64,000 nt of DNA. Origin: Dysidea avara. Its lineage: Eukaryota > Porifera > Demospongiae > Dictyoceratida > Dysideidae. Made by a program: the position numbers and the translations under genes. The notes below the pieces were generated by a model. That model did no database searches and was not told the DNA's origin. It worked only from the letters and a program-made list of their open reading frames with translations. The stretch is from contig NC_089285.1 in assembly GCF_963678975.1 (NCBI RefSeq), forward strand, positions 4,822,694 to 4,886,693, in the 5' to 3' direction. Positions 55,604-64,000 of this stretch are shown piece after piece (the stretch's first letter is position 1; each line of letters opens with the position of its first letter).

Positions 55604-55781
55604 CCTGAATCACTCCAAGAAATTAACTCTTTTAATGATCCCATGGACTATCTGGCATCATCATTAAAACTAATCACCAACTTATTGTTTTTCAGCTCCA
55701 ACCACTTCCTTTGACGTAGATCCAGTATCCATTCTTGTAGCCACTGGTGCCAAAAATGTCTTGGACTCTCTTCCACTGTGA
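55604..55781 (+). other. Exon-like coding text, unrecognised
   Basis: After ATTCTTGTCTTAG (55591-55603) one frame reads PESLQEINSFNDPMDYLASS and continues SLKLITN. After TTGTTTTTCAG (55685-55695) another frame reads PTTSFDVDPVSILVATGAKN then VLDSLPL-stop (55781). Each has a good acceptor and natural composition, but they overlap in different frames and no donor joins them. They may be alternative last exons of the gene upstream. Confidence 0.3.
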
Positions 55782-57244
55782 AAAAAGCTCAGAATAATAA
55801 GGTCTATAACAGTCTTATTATGTTGGTATTGGAATGAAATAGTACAGCGTATATTAATAGATTAGGACTTTACTATAACAAGCTTATTGAATACATTTAA
55901 GACAGTCATATATTAGAGATTAAATCACTAGTATAGTGCAGTGTATTATCAGACTATACTAAGCCTATTTCAACCATATATTGGCTACTATACTACTGTA
56001 CTTTTTTACTTTCCATAACCTTAATTAAATAATTTCTATAATTATATTTGTAATGAATTTAATTCTGTAAATATGTTAAAACCACAATAGGTACAGCTAG
56101 TAAATCAATGTCTCCTTGGCCATGGCAGTATCAAATCAATTTCGTCATTTATCAGTCTTTATCCAACTGCAGCAGGTAAGACAGTAAATACAATTCACAA
56201 GTTCCATTACAAATTACCTGTATTATCATCACTATGTAGAACTCTGTGACAATCTGTTAGTTGTCTGGTAGAACTGTCCCACAGCTCTAATACAAAGACG
56301 GTAAATATAATGTGTATTCTGGACAATCGTTGGACTTACAGTCTGTAACAATAAGATTCTCATAAAACTGAGACCTTGTCTGGAAACCTAGTATTACCAT
56401 GTAGAACGGCGGCTAGGTCCCACAACTCTATTAAAGATGGTAAATATAATGCGTATACTGAACAATCATTGTACTTACAGTTTGTAACAAGCTTTTAAAA
56501 CTGAAACCGAGTCTGAGACCGACAATCCATGTACAACTAAGACAAGTCTGATAAGACCAGGTCTCACAACCCTAAGTGGAGGCAAACATAATTCATATTC
56601 TGGATTATTTGGTGTACTTAGAGGTGTTATCAGTGAGTCTAACCAGACATAAAACAGCCACTTAGTATGTGACTTTGTTGGGCTAACGTGTTACGTAAGC
56701 TCACAAGAAGCATCTGATACACTGATAACCAAGTCCAAGAATCTTGTAATCACTAAAGTACAACTGAAACAAGACTAAATATAATATAATTTGCATACTC
56801 TCAGTGAACTTACTTTTGTTAGCAATACGAGCATGGTCAGTGAAATAAGGACAAACAAGACGGAACAGGTTCTTGAAAGCACTCAACTCATTTACAGTGC
56901 CAGACAAGGTAGCAGCCATCAGCTGTTGATAAAAAGTAGTGAAAAACATGAAGAAATGAGACCGGTTCCCAGAAGAAATGAGACCAGTTTCCATAAACCT
57001 AAACAAAGGTAAATATAAATTGTATACTGGACACTCTCAGTGTACTTACTTACAGATGTTAGCAATAAGAAGAATCTCCTAGAACTGAGACCAAGTCTGT
57101 AATTCCTACCCTATTGAAAAGAAAATGAATAAAAACCCAATCAGGCTTAATGCACTTACAGCTGTAAGTAATTAGAAGATGACGTTGGACAACTCCATGA
57201 AAAAAGAACAAAACTGTCCACATATGGTCGCTACCAGATTCTTT
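55782..57244 (-). repeat. Array of intron-like repeat modules
   Basis: A module of roughly 45 bp, GTAAATATAATGTGTATTCT then GGACAATC-GTTGGACTTACAG, recurs with changes at about 56308, 56438, 56583, 56770 and 57007. It is joined to segments with AACTGAGACC(A/T)(A/T)GTCT and CAATAAGA. On the minus strand most modules give a CTGTAAGT donor and an acceptor-like TTTAG or TATTAG. One segment (56998-56814) is open for 61 codons (METGLISSGNRSHFFMFFTT), with a TTTGTTTAG acceptor and an AAAAGTAAGT donor. Coding status is unclear. Confidence 0.5.
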
Positions 57245-57707
57245 AAAGGAAGCAGCTGCCATTGAAGGAAACTAACACTGCAGATGTTGTACACTGACAG
57301 CCTGTAGAACTAAGAGGTTCGACAAGAAATTGTACCTCTGAAGAGATAATATACAAAATCATAACAGCAGATCATGCATACTCTTACTGTTGATGGCTGA
57401 TGAACTGTGTCCACTCGTCATCCGCCATAAGCTGAGATAACAGGATAGCTATAAAACATGTAATACGTACACAGCACTGAACACCAAAGTTGAATAATTT
57501 GCAGGTCATTGTCATACAATACACAATAAACAATTTAATACGGCTAAAACTATCGTACAAGCTATCATTTTAGTCTAATACTTACTCATCTAGAGCTGTT
57601 TTTGATTGCTGCCATCGAAGGAATTGTCCACTTGGCCGCGCCACTTCACCACTACAGCCAACAGGGATGTACGAGGGTTGTGGTCCATAACTATCATCGT
57701 GGCTCAT
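57245..57707 (-). CDS. Candidate small spliced gene, unrecognised
   Basis: Proposed exons (minus): 57707-57586, 57431-57388 and about 57337-57245. The first starts MSHDDSYGPQPSYIPVGC and runs to SKTALD with donor GATGA/GTAAGTATT. The second follows the acceptor TTATCTCAG and ends with donor AACA/GTAAGAG. The third follows ATCTCTTCAG, reads KVQFLVEPLSSTGCQCTTSA and stops at a TAA near 57245. Phases agree (2, then 1), giving about 87 residues. No domain is recognised. Support comes from the consistent splice phases and the promoter-like motifs about 100-140 bp upstream. An alternative is that exon 3 splices onward into the modules at 57060-56300. Confidence 0.45.
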
Positions 57708-57803
57708 TGGACGATGGCGCCGATCGCGCACACTCTTTCCGCGAGATACACCGTCATTGGCGTCATATCACTCACATTTACAACCTCTGATACAACAATA
57801 GCG

Positions 57804-57843
57804 ACAAAGATGGCGACTTAATTACATCTAATACGCATGCGCA
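57804..57843. promoter_or_regulatory. Promoter-like cluster: YY1-like and NRF1-like sites
   Basis: ACAAAGATGGCGAC (57804-57817) matches the YY1 core AAGATGGCG. ACGCATGCGCA (57832-57842) matches NRF1. In animals both are typical of TATA-less core promoters near transcription starts, and they sit about 100-140 bp upstream of the minus-strand ATG at 57707. The same sites could drive a plus-strand transcript, but no plus exon is seen nearby. Confidence 0.55.
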
Positions 57844-57849
57844 CACCAC

Positions 57850-58553
57850 TGACTCCTCAATTTTAAACAAGCATTACTACGAACTTTTGCAGGTGTGCTA
57901 ACTGAGCAAGAAAATCTAGATTTGTATGACTCATAGATTGAATAAATATTTTTTCTGGTATTATATGCTTTACTGACTATGAAAATGTGTGTGTATGAAA
58001 TTATCACAAACTGAAGCTAGTTAGCTAGCTATAGTGATTAACAGAAGTGTAGCTACTTATTGTAAGATCATCATGACTTTGTTTGGTACAAAAAAAATCT
58101 TAAGTCACATGAGATGGTGAAGCTAAAAATGAGACAATAATGGCTGATCTCAGTGATGGTGAAGTTAAAAAGTTATCACATTTAGTTAAGTAAACAAAGC
58201 CATACAAAGAATGTGTATTAAACTAAAGTATAATCTGTTTCCCATAATATAAGATGGGGTTTTTACTAAAGTATAAGATAGTTAGTATAATGCAAGACTA
58301 TACTGAGATTATTTGTATAGTTTAAGCCATTAGATATACCATCTTATATTCCTCTTTTTTCACAGTGTTCCATTGTCTTAATGGATACCTTTTCTGTAGC
58401 TTCTGGAACAAACATTCCACCCCATCTGTCTACGATCTGTACATGCGGCTGGATTTTACAAAACCAGGCTTCCACACACATCCAGATTTGTGATTTCAAA
58501 GAACCATAACTCAACATAGGAATAAGCTATCACCTTCACATTTTGCCGTGTTA
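57850..58553. other. No gene recognised
   Basis: The repeated words ATAAGAT(A/G) and TAGTATAATG occur at 58240-58350. Nothing else is supported. Confidence 0.5.
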
Positions 58554-58610
58554 TTGCACCATTAGGCATGAGGCTATTATGCTCCAAAAATTGAGCATTA
58601 TGCTTTTGAG

Positions 58611-58948
58611 CAAGAGTTCATAATATATAATATTTGGGAGAGTATCCAACGCTGTATTGCCACTTCAAAACGCACTGCGTAATAATGTTACGCAATAGTC
58701 GTCATCACCAAAGGTGTTAACTTGCTTCAAGAGCTATAAGGGCCTTGAAGTGCTTACAGGTCTTCTCTTTGGTATATCAACGCCTATCAACAAGTCTTTC
58801 ATGGCGAAGCCATGAGTTGGAGTTTACTGAAATTATACTAAAATATTCAGATATATTACACAATGTTGCACAATTAATACGCAGTGCGTTTTGAAGGGGC
58901 AATACAGGCGTTGGATACTCTCCTAAATATATATATTATGAACTCTTG
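58611..58948. mobile_element. 338 bp MITE, ~72 bp TIRs, 7 bp TSD
   Basis: The left arm CAAGAGTTCATAATATATAA, then GAGAGTATCCAACGCTGTAT and CAAAACGCACTGCG, is mirrored at the right end with few mismatches. TTTTGAG (58604-58610 and 58949-58955) flanks it exactly. Same family as 729-1160. Confidence 0.88.
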
Positions 58949-59094
58949 TTTTGAGCAGTGCTCAAAAAATCGCCTATTATGCTTTTGAGAATTGCCCATT
59001 ATTCCCAAAATTATGCCACCATAATTGGCTAATAATGCCAGTTCATTGCTGTATCAGGCCATTTTCATTGATGTTTAAGCTTCAATAGTCTTGA

Positions 59095-59215
59095 AGTGTT
59101 TAGCTGGTTGCTGTATTAGAGTACTTCATTTCAATGTGACTGCTTTATTAGAGTAAATGATATTCAGTGACTGTTCTATTAGAGTTTCTGACTGCTCTAT
59201 TAGAGTATCTCGATC
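59095..59215. repeat. Tandem GACTGCT(C/T)TATTAGAGTA units
   Basis: About four copies of a ~19 bp unit, GACTGCTCTATTAGAGTATC and variants. The reverse complement also occurs at 45075-45110 and 61708-61755, each time inside or next to a hAT-like element and near CGATCTTTTTTTAACGG or CAAGATCGAG. Confidence 0.7.
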
Positions 59216-59349
59216 TTTTTTTAACGGAATTGTGCAATCTGCAAATTTTCCTACTGTTAAAGCTTTATAATCACCTCAAAATGCTAGCATAATTCCTGAT
59301 TCCCACACATACCCATTATGCCCGAAATTATGCTGGCATAATCGCCGCA

Positions 59350-60120
59350 TCCCTATGCACCATGCAGCTACAGTGTGAAATTGTAGGTTAATAGCACACT
59401 GACTGGGAAAGTTATAAGTGATTAAAGTTGAAGAATTGGATGTGTGTGGAAGTCTGGTTTTCTCAAATCTGGTCACTTAATAACCGATGATCAGTTGGTA
59501 TAAGAGGCACATCATCATGTGGGGATAGCGGATTGATTGATTGATAAGTCATGATCAAATAATTATGGCCTCTGCTTCAGTATAAAAGCTGTCATCAGTT
59601 CCTCAATATCTGAATTACTTAGAATAGTCATAGTTGCCTTCTTTGCTGCCTTAATCATAATTTCAAAGACTCCAGCAAAATGTGATGCATAGGGTATGGG
59701 GTGCCGTTTGTATCAAAATTATACCAATACAATAAGTATAAAAAAACTAGTTTGCTGTTCATGGTTTACACATAATTATGTACATTTTCATAAATAAATA
59801 ATTACTCTCTTTAAATAAATTATTTACATTATTTACACTGCTTGAAGGTTCTTAGTTTACTAATTTGTTAAGCTGCTTTACTGTAGTTGAACTGATAGTA
59901 AAGTGTCAGTAACTTTAAGTATATGGAACATAATTGTTTTACTAAGTTTTAAACTCTCAGTAAAACATCTGTGAATGCAGGTTTACTGAAAACTACTAAA
60001 ATACCAAACAATTAACTGTTCCATATACTGAGGATATACCACTCTAGTAAACAAAGAAGTTTCAAGTAGTGTTAATATATAATACTAAAATGACAAGTAT
60101 CTTCTCTATTATGTGCCATT
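59350..60120. other. No gene; small inverted repeat at 59919-60029
   Basis: AGTATATGGAACATAATTGT (59919-59938) is mirrored by AATTAACTGTTCCATATACT (60010-60029). The spacer contains AAACTCTCAGTAAAACATC-like text. Otherwise nothing is seen. Confidence 0.5.
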
Positions 60121-60401
60121 TCACAGGAAAAAGTCACATTTCCGGACCAAAATTCAGCATGGAAATGTACAGGAAATGTAACTGTTGAATTTACTATATC
60201 AAACCTGGAGTAAACCTGTATACCGTAAATGTCACATGTTGTGACATTTCCTAAAACATTGGAAATATCATGTGTCTGTACATTTCCTCTGCCAAAAATT
60301 TGACGTGTATTTAGATTTCCTGCATGTATTCAGAAATTTGACATTTACATGAGATTTCCTTATTCAAGAACACATGGCATGCAGTGACATTTCCTACACT
60401 A

Positions 60402-61444
60402 CACTGTTAAAATATGGGTGTTGTACTAGCACCTTTCAAGGGTGCTCAGTTGCATGTTTAAATATACCACCCTTAGCCTTAGATGCTATGTAAAGGTGTT
60501 ATGGGTACACCCCTTGAGTGTTAGGCAGCACTGCTAGAGAGCTATAGGTACACCCCTAGAGTGTTAGGTAGCACTGCTAGAGAGCTATGGGTACACCCCT
60601 AGAGTGTCAGGGCAACTCTCCAAAAGTGCTATGGGTACACCCTAGAGTGTTTAATGTATAGTTATGGGGTGTTGCAATAGCACTAGGCACTTGTCTATTA
60701 ATTTCCGAAGCTTTGTGGGGTGGAGCTCTTTTCATTTTGGCCTTTATGTTACGCATGATTAATTGGGAAATACATATAACCTATGAAATACAGTAATCAA
60801 ACAAGAATACAGATAGGCTTACTTGCTTCTCTCTATACACTTTGTGTAAGTAGAAATTTGTACCTATAACGTAACCACCAAAAAATTTTTAATTGTGGGT
60901 TTTATTCACAGAATGACACCCTGGGTATTTTCACCACACCCCATCAGAGTTAAAGTGCAGCACTTAATATGCTATCCCAAACAAGCTAGCTTTAACCAAT
61001 CAAGAGCAAACAATGCCAAGTTTACTCAACATTAAATATATAATCACCCTTGCAAGTGTTTATCTTGCATAATAGTGACTAATACATTTTAGCATATATT
61101 TTAGCTACAAATCAGCATAATGGATGTTTTTATGATTGCTGTTGAATTGTGGAACTAGGAGAGTTTAGAACAACAAAGAGGGTGCTTGAACATATCATTA
61201 CGAGGCTTATAGATTAGGCAACACCAGGTATAACAGAATTACTATGAGTGGTGTCTTCATGACACCCTGACACAAAGGTGTTGAGAAGCACAAAGGGTGT
61301 TCACACACATTCTTTTGGGGTGTTATACATTAGAGAACACCCTACAGGTGTAGTTGTAGCACCTTTACACTATTTGTGAGTGCTATCACAACACCCCTAT
61401 ACAATCGTAGTAGGTGTCACACCAACACCTGAATTTTAACAGTG
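60402..61444. mobile_element. Non-autonomous CACTA-like element, 1043 bp, TA duplication
   Basis: CACTGTTAAAATATGGGTGT at the left and the reverse complement CACTGTTAAAATTCAGGTGT at the right. TA flanks both ends (60400-60401 and 61445-61446), and removing one TA restores the minisatellite unit CTACACTATTCAG. Many GGTGTT/AACACC and GGGTACACCCCTAGAGTGT subterminal units occur at both ends. No transposase. Same family as 34424-37651. Confidence 0.85.
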
Positions 61445-61641
61445 TATTCAGGAATTTGACATTTACATGAGATTTCCTTATTCAAGGACACATGGCATGC
61501 AGTGACATTTCCTACACTATTCAGAAATTTGACATTTACATGAGATTTCCTAACTTAAGGACACATGGCATGCAGTGACATTTCCTACACTATTCAGAAA
61601 TTTGACATTTACATGAGATTTCCTTATTCAAGGACACATGG

Positions 61642-61982
61642 CAGTGGCGGATCCAGGATGGGGCATTTGGGGCAAATGCCCCCCCTTCAAGAAATTGCAT
61701 ACAAGATCGAGATACTCTAATAGAGCAGTCAATTACTCTAATAAAGCAGTCACAATGTTCATGAGGCAGTGTAGCTTACCTATGAAGCTATAAATAGGAT
61801 TTTATTTTACATAACAGACGTGACATAGTTGGTAAGGATAACTAGCTATTATTGTCGTGACCTTTTTTTTTTCTTTTTTCTTTTTTTTTGGTCTTCAACT
61901 GGTTTTCAGCAAGTTTTTTTGGTCTTCAACTGTTTTTCAGAAAGGTGCCCCCCCCTCTTTCCAAACTCTGGATCCGCCCCTG
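61642..61982. mobile_element. 341 bp hAT-like MITE with 5 bp TSD
   Basis: It starts CAGTGGCGGATCCAGGATGG and ends with the complement of CAGGGGCGGATCCAGAGTTT. CATGG (61637-61641 and 61983-61987) flanks it, and removing one copy restores the minisatellite GACACATGGCATGCAG. The interior has two GGTCTTCAACTG(G/T)TTTTCAG repeats and a T-rich stretch. A 5 bp duplication fits hAT5-type rather than classic 8 bp hAT. Confidence 0.85.
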
Positions 61983-62150
61983 CATGGCATGCAGTGACAT
62001 TTCCTACACTATCCAGAAATTTGACATTTGCAGGAGATTTCCTTATTCAAGGACACATGGCATGCAATGAGATTTCCTGTACTATTCAGAAATTTCAATG
62101 AGATTTCCTAAGTCAAGGACACATGGCATGTAGTGAAATTTTAGTCCGAG

Positions 62151-62890
62151 ATTGTCACTCCAGCTGCTGTCATACCTGACTACTGTAACACTTTACAGAT
62201 TAGGATAAGGTCTTGGTGTAACCTAAATGCAATATATATGGTACATTATAGAGGCCAAGGACACTTCATGTAAATTTCAAGAAATATCATATTTACTGGA
62301 CATTTCCTACATTAACAGGAAATCTGGTAACCCAAACCCACAATGAAATAATACCTTGGTAATATAGGTTTCCTATACATTTTGCAAACTCTATTTAAGT
62401 AGGTAAGTAAGCTAGCTATATATAGTTGTAATGTACTAATGCTGTCTGTTCCTTGCCATTTAGGAAATATCCATAAATGTCATGAAATGTCATGTGTCCC
62501 GAACTGGTGGAGAGGATAATGCACACTTAGTACCATACTGTCCCCCATCTATACTGTGCTTAGGAAATGTGTTGACACATGACATTTACTGACATTTCCT
62601 AGACAGGAAATTTGCATTTTGACACTACCTATCCTGAGTGCAGGCAATGTAAAGAAATTTATGAAAATTTGATCTTTCCTGTGTTCTAGAAATGTCAGTA
62701 AATTTCATCTATCCTGCATTAGGAAATGTCAAGAAATACCATCAATACTGCTATTAGGAAATGTCATGGAAATTGTGACCTATACTACTTCAGGAAATGT
62801 CAAGGAAATGTGCAAATTTCATGAACACCGGAAATGTACATGGAATTTCTGTACATTTACTGTGGATTTTCGAATACCTGAAATGCAGCT
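62151..62890. repeat. Diverged AGGAAATGTCA-type repeats
   Basis: GGAAATGTCA(A/T)G(A/G)AAAT and ACATTTCCT words recur about 15 times in both orientations between 60120-60330 and 62250-62860, without a strict period. They look like decayed minisatellite or subterminal repeats that flank the 74 bp array. Confidence 0.6.
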
Positions 62891-63149
62891 TTTCTTCCTG
62901 TGTTTGTTGTCCTGTTACACATTTTGGCACAAAACTTGAACTTTGAGATGCCATTTGTATCAAAATTTAGCTTTAATTGCATTGCCAAAAAAGTTATGGA
63001 AATAGTTGCATTGCTTGATTGATTTTCCTTGATATTGTTTTCCCAAAATGTGCAAGAATTGTAAGGTAGTTTTCATAGTTTATTAAATCATGAACATTAT
63101 TTATTAGATCATGAACATTATTTGTTAAACTATTAAATTCTTTACTTCA

Positions 63150-63350
63150 TGTACTACACTGGGTTACATGAGTGATGCTGCACAAGGTTGCATGAGGCTA
63201 CACTGAGGCTACGCAAAGTTACATGAGGCTACACTGGGTTACATGAGACTACGCAAGCTTACATGAAGCTACACAGAGTTACCTGAGGCTACACAGGGTT
63301 ACATGAGGATACATTGGGTTACATGAAGCTACACAAAGTTACATTTGGAT
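63150..63350. repeat. ~20-21 bp minisatellite GGTTACATGAGGCTACACTG
   Basis: About nine imperfect units of GGTTACATGAGGCTACACTG with variants such as AAAGTTACATGAGGCTAC. Confidence 0.85.
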
Positions 63351-63370
63351 AATTATATGAGCCTACACAG

Positions 63371-63412
63371 CAGTGGCGTAGCCAAACCCGGGCAAGCCAG
63401 GGCATTGCCCGG
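63371..63412 (+). mobile_element. hAT-like MITE end CAGTGGCGTAGCCAAACCCG
   Basis: Terminus-like CAGTGGCGTAGCCAAACCCG followed by GGCAAGCCAGGGCATTGCCC. Counterpart of 10245-10293 in opposite orientation. The other end was not found before the window edge. Confidence 0.45.
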
Positions 63413-64000
63413 GCATCAGACTTCTTTGCCCCACCATCAGCTCCTAAAGTAATTATAAAGACGTGGGCTGGATAGCTCGAGATTTTGCTAAAGTTACTTA
63501 ACTAGTCACTGTACAAGAATAAGTATAGCACAACTTATACAACACTCACCGTGCCATTTTCGCCGATGGTTTCCTTCTTTTTGGCTAAAACAGAGATGGG
63601 GTTATCCAAGGGATTTCCCCTACGAGTAACTTGATTGTGCACAAATAGAGGAGGAAATAAATAGAAGCAAGATCACGTGATTACAAAAAACGCAGCATTG
63701 TGGCAAGGAGTGAAGGACAAAGAATTGGTTTCACTATAGTGGGCTGGACGGTTTACATTTGGATTAAGTGATCACGGTAGCTATCGGTGTGGTCAAAACT
63801 CGGGAGGCAAAGCAGTCTAGAGGTATTTGTGAAATTAGCACCCATCTATCCGTGTGGATACTGCTCAGTTCAAACGGTATGGAGTACTTGTTCAGTCAGC
63901 AATTCTTTTCTTTTTGTTTCTACTTTTCTAGGCTAACCACTGTAGTGGCAGAGCATAGTCATTACGTGATAGAGCGCCTCGTGTTTTAATTCAGGAATCT
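63413..64000. other. No gene firmly recognised
   Basis: A minus-strand exon end is possible at about 63590-63549 (AAAATGGCACG followed by GTGAGTGTTG), but there is no supporting exon. Otherwise only short frames. Confidence 0.4.

Larger units (their letters stand above)
58554..59350. mobile_element. Probable outer MITE with TTATGC-rich arms, split by the 58611-58948 element
   Basis: The left part has GGCTATTATGCTCC and GAGCATTATGCTTTTGAG. After the inner MITE, text resumes at TTTTGAGCAGTG with CGCCTATTATGCTTTTGAG and AAAATTATGCCACCATAAT. The right end has CGAAATTATGCTGGCATAAT and CGCCGCATCCCTATGCAC, whose complement resembles the left start. Boundaries are approximate. Confidence 0.4.
60328..62150. 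repeat. ~74 bp minisatellite, interrupted by two transposons
   Basis: Unit: TTCAGAAATTTGACATTTAC, ATGAGATTTCCTTATTCAAG, GACACATGGCATGCAGTGAC, ATTTCCTACACTA. About six to seven units occur at 60328-60401, 61445-61641 and 61983-62150. The gaps are exactly the elements at 60402-61444 and 61642-61982. Confidence 0.88.

Noticed and set aside
60328-62150. Satellite array as a centromere-type signal
   Set aside because: Only six or seven units are visible and they are broken by transposons. There is no evidence of a larger array.
63549-63600. First exon of a minus-strand gene (AAAATGGCACG/GTGAGTG)
   Set aside because: A single donor-like site with no acceptor, no second exon and a hAT-like terminus nearby. 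Not enough support.

Overview
The window is AT-rich eukaryotic DNA. It looks like a metazoan, most likely a marine invertebrate such as a demosponge. The reasons are spliced genes with introns of about 60 bp, an animal-type COR-like GTPase/death-domain gene, BEL/Pao, DIRS-like, LINE, hAT and Tc1/mariner elements, and many foldback MITEs and tRNA-derived SINEs. No search could be run, so the host assignment is inference from family knowledge.

Most of the 64 kb is a nested transposon landscape with few host genes. 1-10 kb: a partial host exon at the left edge, two MITEs, a minisatellite, a broken DIRS-like tyrosine-recombinase retroelement (3.0-6.4 kb, minus) and a broken hAT/ZMYM-like transposase (7.9-10.0 kb, minus). 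10-21 kb: foldback elements, two LINE remnants in opposite orientations, a tandem tRNA-SINE pair, and a frameshifted piece of an SLC12-type cation-chloride cotransporter exon at 19.7-19.9 kb. 21.95-24.42 kb: an apparently intact TA-flanked Tc1/mariner-IS630 type transposon. It carries a transposase (DD34E) and a convergent spliced 363-codon accessory gene with PB1-like and SHOCT-like parts. 25.6-31.8 kb: a 6.2 kb BEL/Pao retrotransposon (minus) with 136 bp LTRs and a 5 bp target duplication, inserted inside an older, decayed BEL/Pao pol gene on the plus strand.

33-47 kb: a 3.2 kb CACTA-like element with subterminal repeats that contains decayed multi-exon gene pieces, LINE fragments, a 648 bp TA-flanked MITE, and a 1.6 kb hAT-like insertion that splits a SINE. 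47.8-54.0 kb: the best host gene, with a Ras-like GTPase core and COR-like region in one long exon, then small exons and a C-terminal death domain. 55.6-57.8 kb: intron-like repeat modules beside a candidate promoter with NRF1-like and YY1-like sites. 58-64 kb: nested MITEs, a 74-75 bp minisatellite interrupted by two DNA transposons whose target sites can be read directly, and a roughly 20 bp minisatellite.

The two most promising items are the two-gene mariner-type transposon and the GTPase/death-domain gene. The many perfect target-site duplications let several insertions be ordered in time.
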